Assembly: GCA_007741555.1 (NCBI GenBank)
Contig: CP036526.1
Coordinates: 3,658,001-3,722,000 of the forward strand
Direction of reading: 5' to 3'
Length of the DNA: 64,000 bases
DNA from: Stieleria marina
GTDB taxonomy: Bacteria; Planctomycetota; Planctomycetia; Pirellulales; Pirellulaceae
In this document: positions 50,864 to 61,283 of the stretch, in pieces
Numbering within the stretch: the first letter of the stretch is position 1
Layout of the letters: each line of letters starts with the position of its first letter
The notes under the pieces: generated by a model
Told to the model about the DNA's origin: nothing
The model's database searches: none
The model's input: the letters and a program-made list of their open reading frames with translations, nothing else
Translations under genes and position numbers: made by a program

Positions 50864-51088
50864 TCAATCACTAGAAAGCTCGGGATCTTCGAGGTCCGTT
50901 TGAATCCAGCTTTCGGAGACGTGAATGTCGGTTGTCTCGAGCGAACCGGGGCCGAGGTTGCTCGCTAGCACCGGATCGGCCACATGTGGGCTCCACACTG
51001 GCAGTCCCTCGCTTTCGCCTTCTTCGAGATCGCTGCCCCAAACAACGGTCCTTTGGTAGGATCCACGGCTGCAGTTTGGCTTCGTCAT
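50864..51088 (-). CDS. Small hypothetical protein
   Basis: 74 residues from ATG 51088 (MTKPNCSRGSYQRTV), acidic C-terminal half (DLEDPELSSD). No ribosome site of note. It sits 100 bases after the next gene on the same strand. Weakly supported. Confidence 0.35.
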   Translation of the reverse strand: MTKPNCSRGSYQRTVVWGSDLEEGESEGLPVWSPHVADPVLASNLGPGSLETTDIHVSESWIQTDLEDPELSSD

Positions 51089-51188
51089 GCTACGACGAGT
51101 TTTTGCCTCAGGCAACCCAAAAGCAGATGACGACGAAGCGTCCGCAGAGTTCAATGAGAGATTGTCAATATGCAGTGCACGATTGAAT

Positions 51189-51920
51189 TTATGGTCCGTC
51201 AGCAGATTCGCTCATGGACAGGACCAGCGTAATATTGTGCCTTACCTTTTCGTAGGATTCACCACCCTCTTCGCCGGGCGTCGAGAATTCGACACTGCTT
51301 CGCAACGTCAGGGTTCCTGTTGATGGCCGCTCCAATTTGACACGGCCTTTGGCATCGGTCTTCACATTCTTACGAAATCCGTTGCCCCCACGGACGAACA
51401 CCATGCGATCGGCGACGGGCTCGTCTTTCCACAGCAACCTGAACTCGAATTGGTTGCCCACGTCATGCGGTACCAAATCAAGGTCCATTTGTTCAGCGCG
51501 TCCAAGTTCGTGCATGGCGTCATGAGATGTGACTGAAAGGCTACGAGCGTAGTAGTGCAGCAAGACGTTGGTCTGCCCGTATGCATAGACGCCAAACTTT
51601 CCGTATGCGTCAACGCTGTATTCGTCCGCCGACGGCAAGGCGACCCTCATCCATCGCTTGTCTCGTTGCTTGACCTCAATCGCTTGAACCGGAGCCGGAG
51701 CAGGATCTTCGAGCGTCCGAATCCAAACATTGCTTTTGCCCAAGAAATGATCCAGATGGAAACCGTCGCCTGGCCGGGCGGCTTCTTCAAAGTAAATGTG
51801 AGTACCGGCATTCTCCGCTGGCTCTCGCGCAACTGAGATCCACAGATAGTGCGCGTTGGCAGTCGCGGCAATGCAGAGGCAAGCTATCGCGGCCAGGCCT
51901 CGAGAAACCAATCGATTCAC
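51189..51920 (-). CDS. Secreted DUF4198-like protein
   Basis: About 243 residues starting at GTG 51920 (GGAGATATCC is a good ribosome site). Signal peptide LAAIACLCIAATANA, then HYLWIS, the hallmark of the DUF4198/CbiK-like nickel- or cobalt-associated periplasmic family. The C-terminus carries a carboxypeptidase-regulatory-like beta domain (GRVKLERPSTGTLTLR). The following spacer to 52253 is featureless. Confidence 0.7.
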   Translation of the reverse strand: MNRLVSRGLAAIACLCIAATANAHYLWISVAREPAENAGTHIYFEEAARPGDGFHLDHFLGKSNVWIRTLEDPAPAPVQAIEVKQRDKRWMRVALPSADEYSVDAYGKFGVYAYGQTNVLLHYYARSLSVTSHDAMHELGRAEQMDLDLVPHDVGNQFEFRLLWKDEPVADRMVFVRGGNGFRKNVKTDAKGRVKLERPSTGTLTLRSSVEFSTPGEEGGESYEKVRHNITLVLSMSESADGP

Positions 51921-52252
51921 GGATATCTCCAAGATGCAGTTTTCTGTATTTGAGCGAACACGCTTCGCCGCCAATTCTATCACAACCATTTGCAATTACA
52001 CCGTGGGGACTCAAAGCCAGCTAACTTGGCCGACGTCGGAGCCATCCCCTCTGTGCGAAATTACGGACGGTCAACCGTTGTGATTCTTGGAAAGGTCGTC
52101 CGAACATCTGACTTACGATTACGGCCGGAAGGACGGCTGGAATTGCGAAGATCAGGATTTCAGATTTGAAAGGCTAATTTGCAAACACTTCAGCGTAGAA
52201 GCAGCTCGGCCGAATACCGATCGTGGTGTGGTGCAATGACTCCGATGCCGGT

Positions 52253-53182
52253 TTAGTCAACGATGGAGTGTGACATCGTGGAACCATCTTCGCTGAAGTA
52301 GACATCCATTACCGTGCATCCTGAATCGTTGATCACATAGTCTTGATCCAGCAAGATCGAATCAAAGACGATGGGATCGGGTTCGTAGATGGTCGTGTTC
52401 GCTTTCTCGCGGCTGACGATGGTGGGGACACTTGGAAGCTTGCGAGGAGTCTTGTCAAAGTTCACAAGAGTGGAGCTCGAGTGACTGACTGCGTCGAACT
52501 GAAGATAGTAATTCCGGAAAACGGTGCTTCCTTCGTTGCCGGGGAAGATGATGTCCCTTGACAGGTCGGGTGAGGACAATGGTTCGAAAGTCTCCAAGTC
52601 TTGGATTTGCAGATCGCAAACAGCGTATTGCGAGTGAGCTCCATCGCCGATCAGCACGTCGGCACCTTTGCCTCCGCAAAAACCGACTTGGTCGATTCCT
52701 GCGCTGATCAATTTGTCATCACCATCGTCTCCGTACAGCAGGAACACAGCGCGATCATGAAGGTCGAGCGGTGATTCGTCTGACTCTTCGATCAGAAGAG
52801 AAATGCTGTCGTTACCCTCTCCTCCGGAAATATAGATCTTCAGTGGATTAGGCAAACTGATTTCCTCATTGACTGCTGGGTTGTTTGGAAGGTCATCTTC
52901 GCGAATCCGGCCGACTGAATCACCGTTGATGAAAAACCGAATTCTGTCGTCGGTAACCAAAATGAGAATTTTGTCGTCATCAGGAGTCCCCACCAAGACG
53001 ACCGTATTCTCACGTCAGTCCTCGACTAGCACGACGTCGTCAATGTCCACGGGAGAAATAGGCAGGACATCACCAAGGGTCGGAAGGCCGTTCGCGTGAA
53101 CGTTGGCTGTACTGCCAATCGAGAAAAGAAGCAGTAAAGCGGTAACGAATGGAGTGGAGCGGGAGAACATTGAAACGGACAT
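52253..53182 (-). pseudogene. Secreted calcium-repeat-like protein, interrupted by a stop
   Basis: A single reading frame from ATG 53182 (signal peptide STPFVTALLLLFSIGSTANVHA) is cut by TGA at 53015-53017 (VLVED-stop-RENTVVLVGTPDDDK) and then continues in frame to 52253. Asp/Gly-rich turns (GGEGNDSISL; GDDGDDKL; GKGADVLIG) are RTX-type calcium repeats. An intact paralogue lies at 53644-54597 and aligns across the stop (LVTVCGTDDNDKIV). So one base change has broken this copy. Confidence 0.8.
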
Positions 53183-53643
53183 TATTCGGCTCGTTTGCGG
53201 GAGGCGAAACTCGGACACAAGTTTTCACTTGTTAGCCCTAGCGTGCACCAACCCGGATTGTTACCGCCAATATCTGCCACAAGCGACAAATATTCTGCGC
53301 CCAGCCCCGTGTGCAGCGCCGTAGTGGATGTCGATGTGAGCCGCTGGCGATAACCACGGGTCTTTGTCAACGCAAAGTATCTGCGTCAACTCAATGAACG
53401 TGATTGCTTCGCAGGATTCACCGGTGGGCGTCATCCGGATTTGGGAGACCGCAAAGGGCCCGTGGCTAGCGCCAGCGGCTCACAAAATCGCGTAAAAACT
53501 GTTGCCAAAAACCGCAACGGTGTTGCCCCGTATGCCACTAATCGAAGCTGGCGTTCTACCATTCAAGGAAACGTCCGTAACAACGACAGTCGCTCTTCGC
53601 TATGCACATTGAATGTTCTTCTCCATCCTAGCGGAAACCCGAA

Positions 53644-54597
53644 ATGTCAATTTCATCATACGTCACGGACTCGCCCAAACACTCACGTTCACCAAGAGTT
53701 GCCAACTTGCTGGGTGGCCTGTGCCTGTTCGCGGTGCTCACGTCGATCACGCACGCCCAGGCTTGTTCTGCTCAAAATTTTCCAGTCCAAGACCAGCTAC
53801 GGCCACCTGCCGAGTCGGAAGAAGGCGAGATCTACCTTGATGAACAATTGGTGACCGTTTGCGGAACGGATGACAACGACAAGATCGTTATTAAGATTCG
53901 CAAGGATCACATTCGGTTTGAGATCAATGGTGAAAGTTCAACACTTGACGAGGACGACTATCCATCCGCTCTAATAGGAATGGGGCCTCAAATGACGCAT
54001 GCAACAATTGCTATTGCTGGCCATGACGGGCACGACGACATCGAGATCATTGACGAACTGCAGGATCGTCACATTGAAGACGTACTCAACGAACTGAGCG
54101 ATATTGAGATCGTTGTCCTTGGTGGTCCAGGAGATGACCGACTAACTAGTAACTCTGTGACCAACTGCACGATGGTTGGCGGGACGGGACGGGACTGGTT
54201 AGTAGGCGGAGCTGGCGAAACAATGCTGGCGGGCGGGATCTTGAGCTGCCCGTCTCTGAACACGCTTCTATTCGCAAGTTACTACCCTGATCTCGAACGT
54301 GACCTTCTCGTCAGTGGCGGAGACCGAACTCATCTAGTCAGCCAGTGGTTCATTCGCTATGAGCCCCTCCAGTTACCGACCAACGTGCATCAAGTGGTTG
54401 GCAACCGCCATCTAGTGCCGACAAGCAAGGTTTCGATTGTGAGTCGCGAGAAAGCAGGTTTCGAAGTCAGCCCGCCACCAATCATTGAGGACATTCGAAT
54501 CGAGATCGACGGGGTCTGGGAAAAAGGCCTCTGTGTGAACACCGCGATTGTCTTCAATGAATCGATGGAGCAAGTCGATTCGTTCATGATCGATTGA
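53644..54597 (+). CDS. Secreted RTX-like calcium-binding protein
   Basis: A 317-residue protein, signal peptide LLGGLCLFAVLTSITHAQA, then GTDDNDKIVIKIRKDHIRFEINGESS and Asp/Gly turn repeats (GGPGDDRLTSN; GGTGRDWLVGG). The same architecture as the neighbouring broken copy on the opposite strand. Likely a cell-surface or secreted protein of unknown role. The spacer 53183-53643 shows no gene. Confidence 0.7.
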   Translation: MSISSYVTDSPKHSRSPRVANLLGGLCLFAVLTSITHAQACSAQNFPVQDQLRPPAESEEGEIYLDEQLVTVCGTDDNDKIVIKIRKDHIRFEINGESSTLDEDDYPSALIGMGPQMTHATIAIAGHDGHDDIEIIDELQDRHIEDVLNELSDIEIVVLGGPGDDRLTSNSVTNCTMVGGTGRDWLVGGAGETMLAGGILSCPSLNTLLFASYYPDLERDLLVSGGDRTHLVSQWFIRYEPLQLPTNVHQVVGNRHLVPTSKVSIVSREKAGFEVSPPPIIEDIRIEIDGVWEKGLCVNTAIVFNESMEQVDSFMID

Positions 54598-54827
54598 GTC
54601 GCCCATCTCAAGTCGTCGCCTTTTTCCTTTCAAGATACCGTTGCCTTTGCGTGGGGCGTCCAACACATTATGCGCCTATTTCTCCAAGGATTGTGATCGC
54701 AAGCACATCACGGTGAGCGGATCCGCTGCCGACAAATTCTTTTTAGCAGATTACCCGCAACATTCAGCCTGCTTTTCCGCTCTAGCGGAAGTCGAACTAA
54801 ACCACCTCTTCACTGAAAGCAGAAACC

Positions 54828-55421
54828 ATGTTCCTTCAAAAACTATCAAACGCCGCCCGTCATCTTCAGCTTTCCGGATTCGCCCTTTTGATCGCATTGG
54901 GTGCGTCAGCCGTGTGTTGCAGTGACGTGCGAGCGCAGTCTGGCCCGCCATTGGCGAACGATGAGTTTCGAGACGTAAACCGCCCTCTTGATTCAGGCAA
55001 AGTCACAGGCTCGGGAGAAATCTTTGGCTTCGATGACTTGCGAGAGTCGATGAGACTGTATGACGTCTATAGCGTGGACACGATCGCGACGAAAATGACG
55101 TATGGACTAGAGATATTTGATGCCATGACTGGCCGTTGGGAAGTCGTGTCATACGGCGCCCCTCCAAACTCTAGTGTTCTCAGGGTCATTGACTACTCTA
55201 CAGCCGTAGAGGCAGGTGAATTCATCGTTGAGCACGGCGAGTTTCTGATCATGTATCGCGTGATCAAGATTCCGCCAAATGAAATCGACTGGCGCTACGA
55301 AATCACCTTCAACACTCGCGAGCAAGCACAGGCGTACGCAGATCTACGCGAGCAGGAGAGTAACTACACCGTGCTCACAAAGATCGAAAGCCGGAATCGA
55401 TTGAACTTCGACTCGCCCTAA
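54828..55421 (+). CDS. Secreted hypothetical protein
   Basis: 197 residues with a signal peptide (LQLSGFALLIALGASAVCC) and a mainly beta domain ending in a helical stretch (NTREQAQAYADLREQE). No family recognised. Spacer 54598-54827 has no feature. Confidence 0.55.
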   Translation: MFLQKLSNAARHLQLSGFALLIALGASAVCCSDVRAQSGPPLANDEFRDVNRPLDSGKVTGSGEIFGFDDLRESMRLYDVYSVDTIATKMTYGLEIFDAMTGRWEVVSYGAPPNSSVLRVIDYSTAVEAGEFIVEHGEFLIMYRVIKIPPNEIDWRYEITFNTREQAQAYADLREQESNYTVLTKIESRNRLNFDSP

Positions 55422-55455
55422 TCCAAAGCGAAGGCCGGCGATCGCTGACGCGACA

Positions 55456-56175
55456 TCAAGCGATGCACATCATGTAGAAGCCCAGCGAGCCTACGGCGGA
55501 GATCAGCAAAACGAGCATTAGGTAGGCGATCGTTCGTTTTGCACCGAGACGAATCATCCAGATGCCAATCAAAAGCTCGGCAGTGGTCAGCAAAAACGCT
55601 AACCACTGTGATTCTTGGAAATGTTGTCCGATCATTTGACTTAGGAAAGCCGCCGGGAGAAAGGCGGGCATTCCGGCAATCATGATTGCGAGTGTTGGCA
55701 GTAAACGGTCGAGTTCGTCGTAACCTACGACCCAGGCGTACGGCAGAATCATGACCCCGATCAGTGCTGATGCGGCTAGACGATGATGTGGTGTTTTTAC
55801 ACACAACCAAATCAAGTATGCATACGCGCCGGCGCACGCTATCCCGCTCAACACGAGGGGGAACTTGGCAAACAACGCAGTCGCCACTGCAACACCAGCG
55901 GTTATCATCAGCAATGTGCGAACCGAGAATCGCATTGGCTTACGTGGTGCGTCGCTTGGCGGTTTGGCACCGATAGGTAACCACGGCAGAGCCACGCAAA
56001 ACGCAGCAAATGCAATCGCTGACCATAGCGGCACCTTCCACAGCAGCGGCGACGGGCGGCTCTGGTCGGAGTCGGTCCAGGCATAGAACCCTGGAATAAA
56101 CCAGCCGACGAGCAAACTCACCGAAATGAAAAGCGGGAAGATCGGAACTCGCGATGTCAGCTTGGAAATTTCCAT
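55456..56175 (-). CDS. Hypothetical integral membrane protein
   Basis: About 239 residues starting MEISKLTSRVPIFPL at 56175 (AGAGG upstream), with six or seven hydrophobic segments (LFISVSLLVGWFIPGF; VPLWSAIAFAAFCVAL; LMITAGVAVATALFA and others). Its first 30 codons have a damaged duplicate at 58985-59070. No family recognised. Confidence 0.6.
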   Translation of the reverse strand: MEISKLTSRVPIFPLFISVSLLVGWFIPGFYAWTDSDQSRPSPLLWKVPLWSAIAFAAFCVALPWLPIGAKPPSDAPRKPMRFSVRTLLMITAGVAVATALFAKFPLVLSGIACAGAYAYLIWLCVKTPHHRLAASALIGVMILPYAWVVGYDELDRLLPTLAIMIAGMPAFLPAAFLSQMIGQHFQESQWLAFLLTTAELLIGIWMIRLGAKRTIAYLMLVLLISAVGSLGFYMMCIA

Positions 56176-56376
56176 ACCTCTTCTAGAGCCCTTTTCGGCT
56201 AAATCACGGCGCCCTTTCTGGGAAATCGTGGCCGATCCTTCGCGGAGGCGCAACGCAACAACGATGCAAGCACGCTCGAAACGCTGCAAACTGATCAATA
56301 GGCAATGCCACAGTGTTTGGCTTTGGGCCGACATCACTACTAGTGGCCACTACGCTGGTTATTAATGCGTTGTTCC

Positions 56377-56808
56377 TTAGTTAGATGCACCACCATCAAC
56401 GCGAAGATGTTGTCCTGCGATACAAGCTGCGTCTTCGCTGGCGAGGAAGGAAACAACTGCTGCGATGTCATCCGGGCGACCGAGACGTTCGAATCGCGAA
56501 CGATTGCGGAAAAATTCCTTCCGCTCTTCGGTGCTTTCGGCAAACATGCCCGGCTGGGTTGCTCCAGGGCGAACACTATTGATGGTGATTTCTCGTCCTT
56601 CCGTTTCATCAGAGACGTCAGCCGAACGCGTAACGGCAATGCCGCCCGCGCCGGAAACTTCCTTCGCGACCGACTCAGCGGCTTCGCGGTTGCCTCCGTC
56701 ATGAACCACGACGTTGAAACCATCTTTGGCAAGTCGCTGGCAAATTTGACTTCCGATTCCGCCTGATCCACCCGTGACGATCGCGGTTCGCTGATTGGAT
56801 GATTTCAT
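56377..56808 (-). pseudogene. Short-chain dehydrogenase with internal deletion
   Basis: Starts MKSSNQRTAIVTGGSGGIGSQICQ with an intact Rossmann TGGSGGIG, then jumps from SADVSDETE directly to GREITINSVRPGATQPGMF and ends with the normal GRPDDIAAVVSFLASED...GQHLRVDGG. About 100 residues, including the NNAG and the Ser/Tyr-xxx-Lys catalytic part, are missing, so the reading frame is open but the enzyme cannot work. Confidence 0.85.
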
Positions 56809-56842
56809 GGCATACCCTTCCATACTTGGACGTTCAAGTTAA

Positions 56843-57664
56843 CTACTTTCCTGCTGCCGATGACACAGCCGCGACGACATCCGCAGGTTCCGCCCGCTTC
56901 TTGTAATCTGCATCCAAGAACGCGTAAGTGATCTTGCCAGATTGATCAATGACGTAAGTTGCTGAAAGCGGCAACTCCATCGCATCGTTGCCGTTGTATT
57001 CAGGCAGCTTCAGCTTGTCTCGGTACATGGGAATGATCGGCTTTGGCAGTTGAAAGACCAGTCCATACTTGCGTGCCACAGCGTTGCCTTTGTCGTGAAG
57101 AGCGACAATTTCCAAGTCGTTTGCTTCGGCCGTTTCCTTCGCTTTTTCAGGCAATTCCGGTGTCAGCACAACCAACTTCGCGCCCGCGTCCTCGATCGCG
57201 TTCAGGCTCTGCTGCATCGCACGAAGTTGAACATTGCAGTACGGGCACCAGCCGCCGCGGTACCACATTAAAACGATCGGGCCGTCCTTCCAAAGGCTGC
57301 TGAGTTCAACAGTCTTGCCGTTCCATCCTGTAAGCTCCGCATCGACCGCTTGGTCACCGACGTTCTTCGCAGACTGTTCGATTCCCGTCTCGCGAACGGT
57401 GTCGATTCCTTCGGAAAATGTTTTGCGAATAGTCTCAGGTAGTCGAGTCGCGCTGGCGTCGGCTTTCTGCTGGAGAAGTTCGGATAACATTGGTGTCGCT
57501 CCTGTAGGGGAAGTCTTGGTGGGTGTGGCCTGCGTGCTCGTGTTCTGCGTGCTCGTGTTCTGCGTGCTCGTGTTCTGCGTGCTTGCGTTCTGGGCGGTTG
57601 CGGTGCCAGTGATGCAAACACCTGCAAGTAGAATCGCTGCGGGAAGGTAAGAGGTTTTCTTCAT
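56843..57664 (-). CDS. Secreted peroxiredoxin-like protein (AhpC/TSA)
   Basis: About 273 residues. Signal peptide LPAAILLAGVCITGTATAQ, a (NTSTQ)4-type repeat, a helical stretch, then a thioredoxin-fold peroxiredoxin: VLMWYRGGWCPYCNVQLRAMQQ with the Cys-x-x-Cys, and TPELPEKAKETAEAN. Probably periplasmic, acting on peroxides or as a thiol redox protein. It faces the same way as the TetR gene and the small membrane gene upstream. Confidence 0.85.
   Translation of the reverse strand: MKKTSYLPAAILLAGVCITGTATAQNASTQNTSTQNTSTQNTSTQATPTKTSPTGATPMLSELLQQKADASATRLPETIRKTFSEGIDTVRETGIEQSAKNVGDQAVDAELTGWNGKTVELSSLWKDGPIVLMWYRGGWCPYCNVQLRAMQQSLNAIEDAGAKLVVLTPELPEKAKETAEANDLEIVALHDKGNAVARKYGLVFQLPKPIIPMYRDKLKLPEYNGNDAMELPLSATYVIDQSGKITYAFLDADYKKRAEPADVVAAVSSAAGK
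57532..57591. repeat. Four copies of a 15-base tandem repeat
   Basis: GCGTGCTCGTGTTCT is repeated three times exactly and once with changes, encoding the NTSTQ run after the signal peptide of the peroxiredoxin. A length-variable coding minisatellite. Confidence 0.9.
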
Positions 57665-57754
57665 GTTCAATTTTCTTTATACGTGTGAAAAAGAGGCGGC
57701 ATGGTTGCCAAAATCACCAGCACCGGTGCTGGTGAAAATGCATTGATGATGTGC

Positions 57755-58219
57755 TTATGAGGCTTCGATCGTTTGCATTTGTGCGGCGTCGGCTCGCCCC
57801 TGCAGCAGCTCCGGAATCTTGCTGTATCGCGACAGAGCGTTTGTGATCGCCACCGCTACGATTGCGATTGCAATGTATACCAGTGCCCATTTGGGATCCG
57901 TCCGGAGAAAGAACTCCGAAAACAGGGCTCCAGCCATCGCGCCAGTCGCATAAAGTGTATTGAAGGTGTAAAGGAGCTTGACCTTCTCGTGCTTCTCCTT
58001 CTTTAGCAGCAGGATCAGGCAATTCGTAAAGAACGACAGTGAGGCGTATCCGATGATGAAACCGGTCGTGATCCTGAAGAACGTGGGGTCGATTCCGAGC
58101 GGTTTGGCCATGTCCACGAATGCCGCAACAGAAATCGGCCAAGCCGCCAGTTTGGACACGGTAAACCGGACAAGAATGAGGCCACAGGCGGCGTTGAGTA
58201 GGGCTAGTAGCGGTCGCAT
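57755..58219 (-). CDS. Small membrane protein (DoxX-like)
   Basis: 154 residues with four membrane segments (PLLALLNAACGLILVRF; ITTGFIIGYASLSFF; LYATGAMAGALFSEFF; WALVYIAIAIVAVAI), the layout of DoxX/DoxD-type proteins, which are often linked to redox and TetR genes. Start MRPLL at 58219. Confidence 0.6.
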   Translation of the reverse strand: MRPLLALLNAACGLILVRFTVSKLAAWPISVAAFVDMAKPLGIDPTFFRITTGFIIGYASLSFFTNCLILLLKKEKHEKVKLLYTFNTLYATGAMAGALFSEFFLRTDPKWALVYIAIAIVAVAITNALSRYSKIPELLQGRADAAQMQTIEAS

Positions 58220-58343
58220 GAATCGGCCTTTTTTGTTTGCCGGAAGTTGATTGTCGGTAGTGAAGGAAATCACAACGTTGTTTTGACCGTTCGGTCCAAA
58301 ACGTTTGTAAATCTACGGATTATGTCTTCTTGGTGATTACTGC

Positions 58344-58925
58344 CTAGGTAATCATCGCGGAAGCTTGCTGAGCGATTTGCTGCAGCGTTGATTTTCCAAA
58401 CGCTCCCCGACCTAACACACGAATACCTGCGACAAGTGCGATCAAAGCGTTTGCGGTCGGGCGTGTCTCCACGGAATCGGGAATGAGGTTCAATTCTTTG
58501 CCTCGTTCGATCCGTCCTTCAAAGAATGAACAAACCTCCTTCAGCCCCGCCGTGACAATTCGCTTCGTTTCATCGTCATGCGATGGATACTCCACTGCCG
58601 TGTTGAACAGAAAGCACCCCTTCTTGTCGCGATCGTTCAGCGAAGCCTTGACGAGCGAGTCGAAGAACATAGTGATTGCTTCGCGAGGATCATCGACCGT
58701 TTCCAGCATCCGCAACTTCTTCGTTCTTCTTTCTCCGCCGTACTTCAACAGCGAGCGTACAAAAAGATCCCGCTTTCCGCCGAACGCGTTGTACAGACTT
58801 CCTCGTTTGATTCCAGTCGCTTCGGTGATGTCGGAGATCGAAGTCGCGGAATAGCCTTTCAGCCAAAAAACTTCCATCGTTCGCTCGATCACGTCTGACT
58901 CGTCGAAAGATTTTTCCCAAGGCAT
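58344..58925 (-). CDS. TetR family transcriptional regulator
   Basis: 193 residues; the N-terminal HTH is SDVIERTMEVFWLKGYSATSISDITEATGIKRGSLYNAFGGK with the TetR-type recognition helix. The C-terminal ligand domain is all helical. Probably controls the adjacent DoxX-like, peroxiredoxin and SDR genes, which all run in the same direction; no operator was identified. Confidence 0.88.
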   Translation of the reverse strand: MPWEKSFDESDVIERTMEVFWLKGYSATSISDITEATGIKRGSLYNAFGGKRDLFVRSLLKYGGERRTKKLRMLETVDDPREAITMFFDSLVKASLNDRDKKGCFLFNTAVEYPSHDDETKRIVTAGLKEVCSFFEGRIERGKELNLIPDSVETRPTANALIALVAGIRVLGRGAFGKSTLQQIAQQASAMIT

Positions 58926-58984
58926 CGCAATTCTCAGTTTTGTCTAGTCAGCCAACTAGCGTAGATGGTCTGGACCGATCGGTC

Positions 58985-59070
58985 AAGACACGGGCAAATG
59001 GCAACGAGCAGACTCACCGCAATGAGCAGCGGGAAGATGGGAACTAGTGATGCCAGCTTGGAAATCCCCA
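58985..59070. repeat. Damaged duplicate of the 5' end of the 55456-56175 gene
   Basis: On the minus strand it reads MGISKLASLVPIFPLLIAVSLLV, matching MEISKLTSRVPIFPLFISVSLLV of the intact gene about 2.9 kb away, then loses similarity. About 75 bases align at high identity. Confidence 0.75.
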
Positions 59071-59221
59071 TACTTCTTTGAGAGCCCGTTCTGGCTCGCC
59101 CACTGCGCCCAGATCCAAGCAACAACACCAATGAGATTTGAATGTTTGATTGTGTCGCTTAGATTCCAAAAGTCGGTAAACTGCTCTAGAGTTGCCGTCG
59201 TTCTCGTGCAAAGGTAATTCA

Positions 59222-60117
59222 ATGGCGGACTTCACTTCAACTCAGGGCCGGTATCTATCCGACATTTATGCCTATACCGTTGGCTTCGGTTTGCCGCCCG
59301 CAGAATCTGAAATCGCTGCGGCCATTGGTTTCTCACCACCGTCTGTGAACAAGATGATGAAGACGCTGGAAAAAGGGGACTCATTCATCGCGAGCCGGGG
59401 GTGCCGCGTTCAATTCAGATTCTTGTTGACGAAACACTGAATCCGAAATGGTCTGGCGGCAAGATCACTCGGGTCGTCCGCGAGTGGGTGATGACGAATT
59501 CCAAAGCGAGTAAACAAATTCAGTCAGCTCTCGCGAACGATACTCGCGAGCAACCTGCGGAGATCTATGTCATCAAGATCACTCTATCGGGTTCCAAACC
59601 GCCGATTTGGCGTCGCATCGAAACCGGTGACGTGTCCCTGGCCAAACTAAATGAGTTAATTCAGACCGCGATGGGCTGGACGAACTCTCACTTGCATCAG
59701 TTTGCGATTGGTGAAGACTGCTTTGTGGAGCCACGTTGTCTTGAGGAGGGGATGATGGATTGGGTGGAATCCTACTCAGGAATCACGGTCGCCAAACTGG
59801 TGGCAAAGCATGGTGCCAATCTGAAAATGCGATACGACTACGATTTCGGTGATGGCTGAGAACACAAAATCGTACTGGAAAAAGTCGTAGCTTCAAAATC
59901 CGCCGTCTCCTATCCGCGGTGCACTGCCGGTAAGAACGAATGTCCGCCCGAAGATGTCGGAGGCATCTGGGGCTATTACGAGTTCCTAGAAGCGATCGGC
60001 AATTCCAAGCATCCTGAGCATGAACAGTTGATGGAATGGAGCGGCCCATTCGATGCCGCCGAGTTCGACAAAGCAGAAACAAAGTTCCTGATGCAAACGG
60101 GATTGCCGTCGTGGTAG
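59222..60117 (+). pseudogene. pRiA4b ORF-3-like protein with LexA-like front, broken twice
   Basis: Starts MADFTSTQGRYLSDIYAY with a LexA-type helix-turn-helix (AESEIAAAIGFSPPSVNKMMKTLE), then a frameshift at a G run (59396-59400) moves into VPRSIQILVDETLNPK and a plasmid pRiA4b ORF-3 domain (YVIKITLSGSKPPIWRRIE; GWTNSHLHQF; YDYDFGDG). TGA at 59857-59859 stands where family members have W (DFGDGW), after which EHKIVLEKVV continues in frame. Two inactivating changes. Confidence 0.85.
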
Positions 60118-60123
60118 AGCGGC

Positions 60124-60366
60124 TCAGTCCAATAGCCCACGTTTGCGCAGCGACGACTGAAGCATATTGAGCGTTGTGTGGGCTTTGACGATTTTTTTGG
60201 CACAATCGTGAGCTAACTGCTTGCCCGCTTCGTCACCAACGGCTTCTCGAATATCGGCCAGGATCTCTGCGGCTGCCTTGTAGTTGAAGCCAGTGAGCAG
60301 ACGCGTCGCGACAACCACGCCGCTGTTGAGCAAGCCCAGGCCTTCCTTTTGACGGTGATCGACTTA
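60124..60366 (-). pseudogene. Remnant of a small helical protein
   Basis: An open stretch reading KEGLGLLNSGVVVATRLL and KAAAEILADIREAVGDEAGK with natural composition but no start; upstream codons continue in another frame (MNDDFPVWSLAK at 60398). Probably a frameshifted gene. Confidence 0.35.
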
Positions 60367-60463
60367 GCCAACGACCACACCGGAAAGTCGTCGTTCATCT
60401 TGGTCCTTTCGCGAGCGAGCTTGGATATCGCCGGCGTCCTCGTCCAAGCGACCAGCGACCAGC

Positions 60464-60709
60464 GATGAACTTGACGACAAGATCCACCGAGCCCTCGCCA
60501 TCACGCAACTCAAACGCGTTCTGTCCGGTCACGCCTTCGCCCGAGGAGCGATCTTCGGTCTCCGCAGCGAAGAAATCATCACGCAAGATCAGTCCGAGGA
60601 ATTTCACGAACAACTTAAATCGTTGTTAACCACTATTCACGAACTCGCCGAGACGGCCTGGTCACAGGGTGACTGCCCACACAATTTGGTGTTGATTGAG
60701 TGTCAATAA
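60464..60709 (+). pseudogene. Remnant open frame without start
   Basis: Reads DELDDKIHRALAITQLKRVL and HEQLKSLLTTIHELAETAW to a stop at 60709, helical and protein-like but lacking an ATG. No family recognised; 60710-60840 holds nothing clear. Confidence 0.3.
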
Positions 60710-60840
60710 GTGTTCCTCAAATACCGCAGTCTGGAACCCTAGTCCTTGCCAATTGCGCACTAATCACTTTTCGCCTACCCTGAGGTGGTGACCTGATCCC
60801 GGGCGCGCCCAGGGCTTATTCTCGACCTGGTTGAGTGGAT

Positions 60841-61236
60841 TTAAACTGGTTGGGTGTTTGGTAGCCAAGACTCGAATGCTTTCGATCTTGGTTGTATTAG
60901 ATTTAAGTAACTTCCGAGTTCACGCTCTCCTTTAGATACAGTCTCGTATTCGGTCATCTCGAGTTCAGTCTTGATTGTTCCAAAGCAACTTTCGATGAAT
61001 GCGTTGTCATAACAGTCGGTAGCGCGACTCATGCTCTGTCGAATTGATGAACGCCTAAGAATCTGGCGAAAGCGATTGCCAGCGTACTGGCCACCGCGAT
61101 CGCTGTGATGGATCAAGTCACCCTCGGGCTGTCGAATCATAATCGCATCTTTCAGACTTCCAACGACAAGTTGCTCGGTCATCGTTACATCGAGTTTCCA
61201 TCCGATGAGTCGTCGCGAGAAGCGGTCCATGGTCAT
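60841..61236 (-). mobile_element. IS3 family transposase, 5'-truncated fragment
   Basis: Encodes the C-terminal part of an IS3/IS150-type OrfB integrase: TMDRFSRRLIGWKLD, HHSDRGGQYAG (second Asp) and the CYDNAFIESCFGTIKTELE region (Glu). The first catalytic Asp and all of OrfA are missing; the break is beside the end of the next gene. No terminal repeats could be matched. Confidence 0.85.
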
Positions 61237-61283
61237 CGACAGTCGTTTTGCCCTTTTCGCCGTTTAACGTTCTGCTTGAAGCG

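Noticed and set aside
53015-53017. TGA read as selenocysteine
   Set aside because: No SECIS-like hairpin was identified, no redox context, and the paralogue has no Cys at that place.
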